From the NCBI RefSeq assembly GCF_028435365.1, contig NZ_JAGTJJ010000004.1:1-64000 (forward strand): a DNA stretch of 64,000 bases, written 5' to 3'. Position 1 is the first letter of the stretch, and each line of letters opens with the position of its first letter. This document shows positions 62,180 to 64,000 of this stretch, piece by piece. Below the pieces are notes generated by a model. The model was not told where the DNA came from and did not search any database. It saw only the letters and a list, made by a program, of their open reading frames with translations. Both the position numbers and the translations under genes were made by a program. The DNA comes from Polyangium jinanense (lineage in GTDB: Bacteria; Myxococcota; Polyangia; Polyangiales; Polyangiaceae).

Positions 62180-63598
62180 TCACGCGCGAACGGCCCGCGC
62201 CGCGCGGCGAAGCGCGCCCGCGATGGTGAGGCGCGCATCCGAATCCCGAACCAGGTGGAGGAGCAAACCGACCTGGCCCCCGGGCCGCAATGTTATGTTC
62301 CCCTCGGGAACGTGCCACGCTCGCAAGAGCTCGCGCCCGAGCGTGGCCGGGAGAAACGGGTCCGAAAGGCCGAGCACGGCGTGAATGCGCTCCGGCGGAA
62401 TGCCGGGCTCGCTCGGGGGATCGAAGACATCCCGCAGGCAGGCGAGGGCTTCGCGGGTCCAGCCAGCTTCCAGGATCGCCCGAGACAGACCCATTCGCTC
62501 GGCGAGCGGCGCGTCGAGGATCGCCTCGTCGAGCCGGAGGGCCGCACCTGCGAGGAAGACGGCGTCCGGGCGCATCCCTCGCGGAAAACTCCGCGCGCGC
62601 CCGCAGACTGCCTGCGCCACGAGCGCCCCGATGCTCGTGCCCCCGATGCCCACCACGCACGAACCGAGCTCGCGGGCCCACGCAATGAGCACCGCCATTT
62701 CCTGCGCGCCGGCTGCGCAGAGACGAAAAAGCCCCTCCGGCCCCGCCGAGAGAATCGCCTCGCCGCTCGCCTTTCCTGCGGGCGCGCGCCTCCCGTGCCA
62801 CGGCGGCGCGAGCAGGATCACGCGATGCCCCCGCGCGGCGAGCCCTCGCCCCATCGCCTCCTCCTCGGGCCAGTACACGACATCGTCGCAAGCCGTGAAG
62901 AGGCCGCCGGCGTAAATGAACGTCGCCGCGACCTCCTCGCGTCGCTCGGGCTCGAAGACCCGGGCGTGGACGACGTCGCCGATGCGCGAGGGGGAACGAA
63001 ATCGAATCAAGTATTCGGGGCCGACGGGCCCCGGGAGCGAGCGGGAGCACTCGATCGCGGGCAGCTCCGCGGGCAAACCGTACAGCAGCTCCGGGCGCGC
63101 GATCTCCCGCGCCCACCGCGCCGCGACCTCGCCGGGCGACGGGACGTGGAAGGCGATCGGATCAAAAGGGACCTCGGCCGCGAAAAACCCGAGCGTCCGC
63201 TGGGGGACGAGGCACCGCCGCGTGCGCACGCGCCGCTCGATTTCCAGCCGGATGAGCTCCTCGCGCCCGGGCGGCGGCCAGGGTTCGCCCCAGAATGCGC
63301 GCTCCCAGCGACGCGTGATCTCCTCGCGCGCCGCGTGCGCCCGCGCGAAGTGCACGAGCCCTCGGGCGAGGCGGCGCCGCATCTTCATCGACACCTCGTT
63401 TTTCACGCCGAGGCGCGCGATCAATTCGTCTGCGTCGGACGAGCCGAGGGCCGAGGCCATCGCGCCGAGGCGCAGGAGACGCAGCTCGAACGGCATACGT
63501 TCGAGCTTGAATCGTTCGTACGCGGGCGTATCGAGCAGGGCCCCGAGCGGGGAGCTGATCAGCCGGTGCACGGTCGGAGTCGGGAGCCGCGCTCGCAT
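62180..63598 (-). CDS. Alpha/beta hydrolase-fold protein (ABHD18-like)
   Basis: 472 residues. The nucleophile elbow is in VVGIGGTSIGALVAQAVCGR (GTSIG, GxSxG); ATFIYAGGLFTACDDVVYWP and VILLAPPWHGRR supply the preceding strands and oxyanion region, and VLGLSDPFLPATLG and a late His (LLLHLVRD) complete the fold. This pattern and length are reminiscent of the ABHD18/DUF2048 group. First gene of a minus-strand run with the two paralogues downstream (35- and 9-base gaps). ATG 63598 chosen; substrate unknown. Confidence 0.78.
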   Translation of the reverse strand: MRARLPTPTVHRLISSPLGALLDTPAYERFKLERMPFELRLLRLGAMASALGSSDADELIARLGVKNEVSMKMRRRLARGLVHFARAHAAREEITRRWERAFWGEPWPPPGREELIRLEIERRVRTRRCLVPQRTLGFFAAEVPFDPIAFHVPSPGEVAARWAREIARPELLYGLPAELPAIECSRSLPGPVGPEYLIRFRSPSRIGDVVHARVFEPERREEVAATFIYAGGLFTACDDVVYWPEEEAMGRGLAARGHRVILLAPPWHGRRAPAGKASGEAILSAGPEGLFRLCAAGAQEMAVLIAWARELGSCVVGIGGTSIGALVAQAVCGRARSFPRGMRPDAVFLAGAALRLDEAILDAPLAERMGLSRAILEAGWTREALACLRDVFDPPSEPGIPPERIHAVLGLSDPFLPATLGRELLRAWHVPEGNITLRPGGQVGLLLHLVRDSDARLTIAGALRRAARAVRA

Positions 63599-63765
63599 GA
63601 GACAGGTCTCCCCACCATGCACGCGGCTTGCCGCCGCATGTTCCCCCGGAAAGCGCTCCGCTACCGGAAAAATGCGCCGCCGGCAAACCGATACCGCCCG
63701 CGAAGCACGCAATCGTTCCTTTTCTCGATGGAGGCGCGCGCCGTACCCGACGTAGAATCGGCGCC

Positions 63766-64000
63766 ATGCAAAGTCGCTCGGCTTTCGTCACGGCTTCCCT
63801 CGCGCTCGTTTCGATTCTCGCGGTCGGCGCCTGCACCGGCGTTATCGGCGGAGCAGGCGGTGGCGAAGGGCCTGCCGAAGGTGACGGCGGCTCGGCGGGC
63901 GTGGGAAACGGCCCTGCGAGCAGCGGCGAAGGCGGGACGAGCGGCGCGGGCGTGGGCGGCGCGGGCGGCGGAGCAAGCGCAGGCGGCGCGGGGCAAGGCG
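63766..64000 (+). CDS. Lipoprotein, partial at the window end
   Basis: The first 78 codons of a gene that continues beyond the window. Signal FVTASLALVSILAVGAC with lipobox VGAC, then a long Gly/Ala/Ser/Glu-rich linker (GGAGGGEGPAEGDGGSAGVG and similar), the usual start of myxobacterial surface lipoproteins. The functional domain is not visible. Divergent from the alpha/beta hydrolase with 167 bases between. Confidence 0.75.
   Translation, partial: MQSRSAFVTASLALVSILAVGACTGVIGGAGGGEGPAEGDGGSAGVGNGPASSGEGGTSGAGVGGAGGGASAGGAGQG

Overview
The window looks like chromosomal DNA of a myxobacterium, most likely from the Polyangium/Sorangium side. The evidence is very high GC with long antisense open frames, two secreted proteins with a Cys + hydrophobic helix + Arg-rich C-terminus (MYXO-CTERM type), many lipoproteins with Gly/Asp/Ser-rich linkers, a PEGA-domain Ser/Thr kinase, an FHA-GAF-AAA+ sigma-54 activator and large hybrid histidine kinases. 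No rRNA, tRNA, CRISPR array or phage genes were seen.

Layout. 1-5300 is an accessory island of lower GC: two ~1.09 kb near-identical copies of an IS200/Y1-like transposase unit with REP-like palindromes beside them, a broken IS701-family transposase, and three genes of unknown function. 5300-13950 holds a signalling block: a CheB-CheR-PAS-histidine kinase-receiver protein followed by glycogen branching enzyme (glgB), and divergently a REC-PAS-kinase-REC protein. 13950-20530 holds small secreted and lipoproteins, a Tat-like TIM-barrel candidate, and a LysR regulator divergent from an NmrA-type reductase. 20900-30330 is more housekeeping: a metallo-beta-lactamase-fold hydrolase, YdcF, a HEAT-repeat/cyclophilin lipoprotein, ppk, panC-tmk and a SEC-C protein. 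30600-38040 is mainly exported proteins (Cys-rich, VWA, TPR). 38070-45000 has a phosphoesterase, a PEGA kinase, trmB, a GT-C-like membrane protein and an AgmX-like protein. 45100-48920 is a plus-strand run of AKR, CysQ-like phosphatase, FAD oxidoreductase and SDR. 49166-55740 is a HEAT lipoprotein, the FHA sigma-54 activator, and a small protein coupled to a sulfatase-like membrane enzyme. 55750-60017 has a YsnF-type stress protein and a beta-oxidation pair (dehydrogenase-hydratase fusion plus thiolase). 60345-63600 is a minus-strand operon of an alpha/beta hydrolase and two paralogous unknown proteins.

The least explained signal is a set of non-coding hairpin arrays. Family 1 (20538-20840 and 60027-60323) is a ~300 bp element with ~105 bp inverted ends, each end made of four hairpins. 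Its stems are conserved while loops differ between copies. Family 2 (24794-24903 and, inverted, 35584-35696) is a four-hairpin element with paired, stem-preserving substitutions. All four copies, and a third repeat at 30412-30523, lie exactly between convergent genes. Further palindromic or low-complexity repeats form the 3' ends of panC, glgB and the hybrid kinase gene. This suggests that structured repeats colonise gene 3' ends here and may serve as two-way terminators. Function is inferred; the structures are read directly from the sequence.
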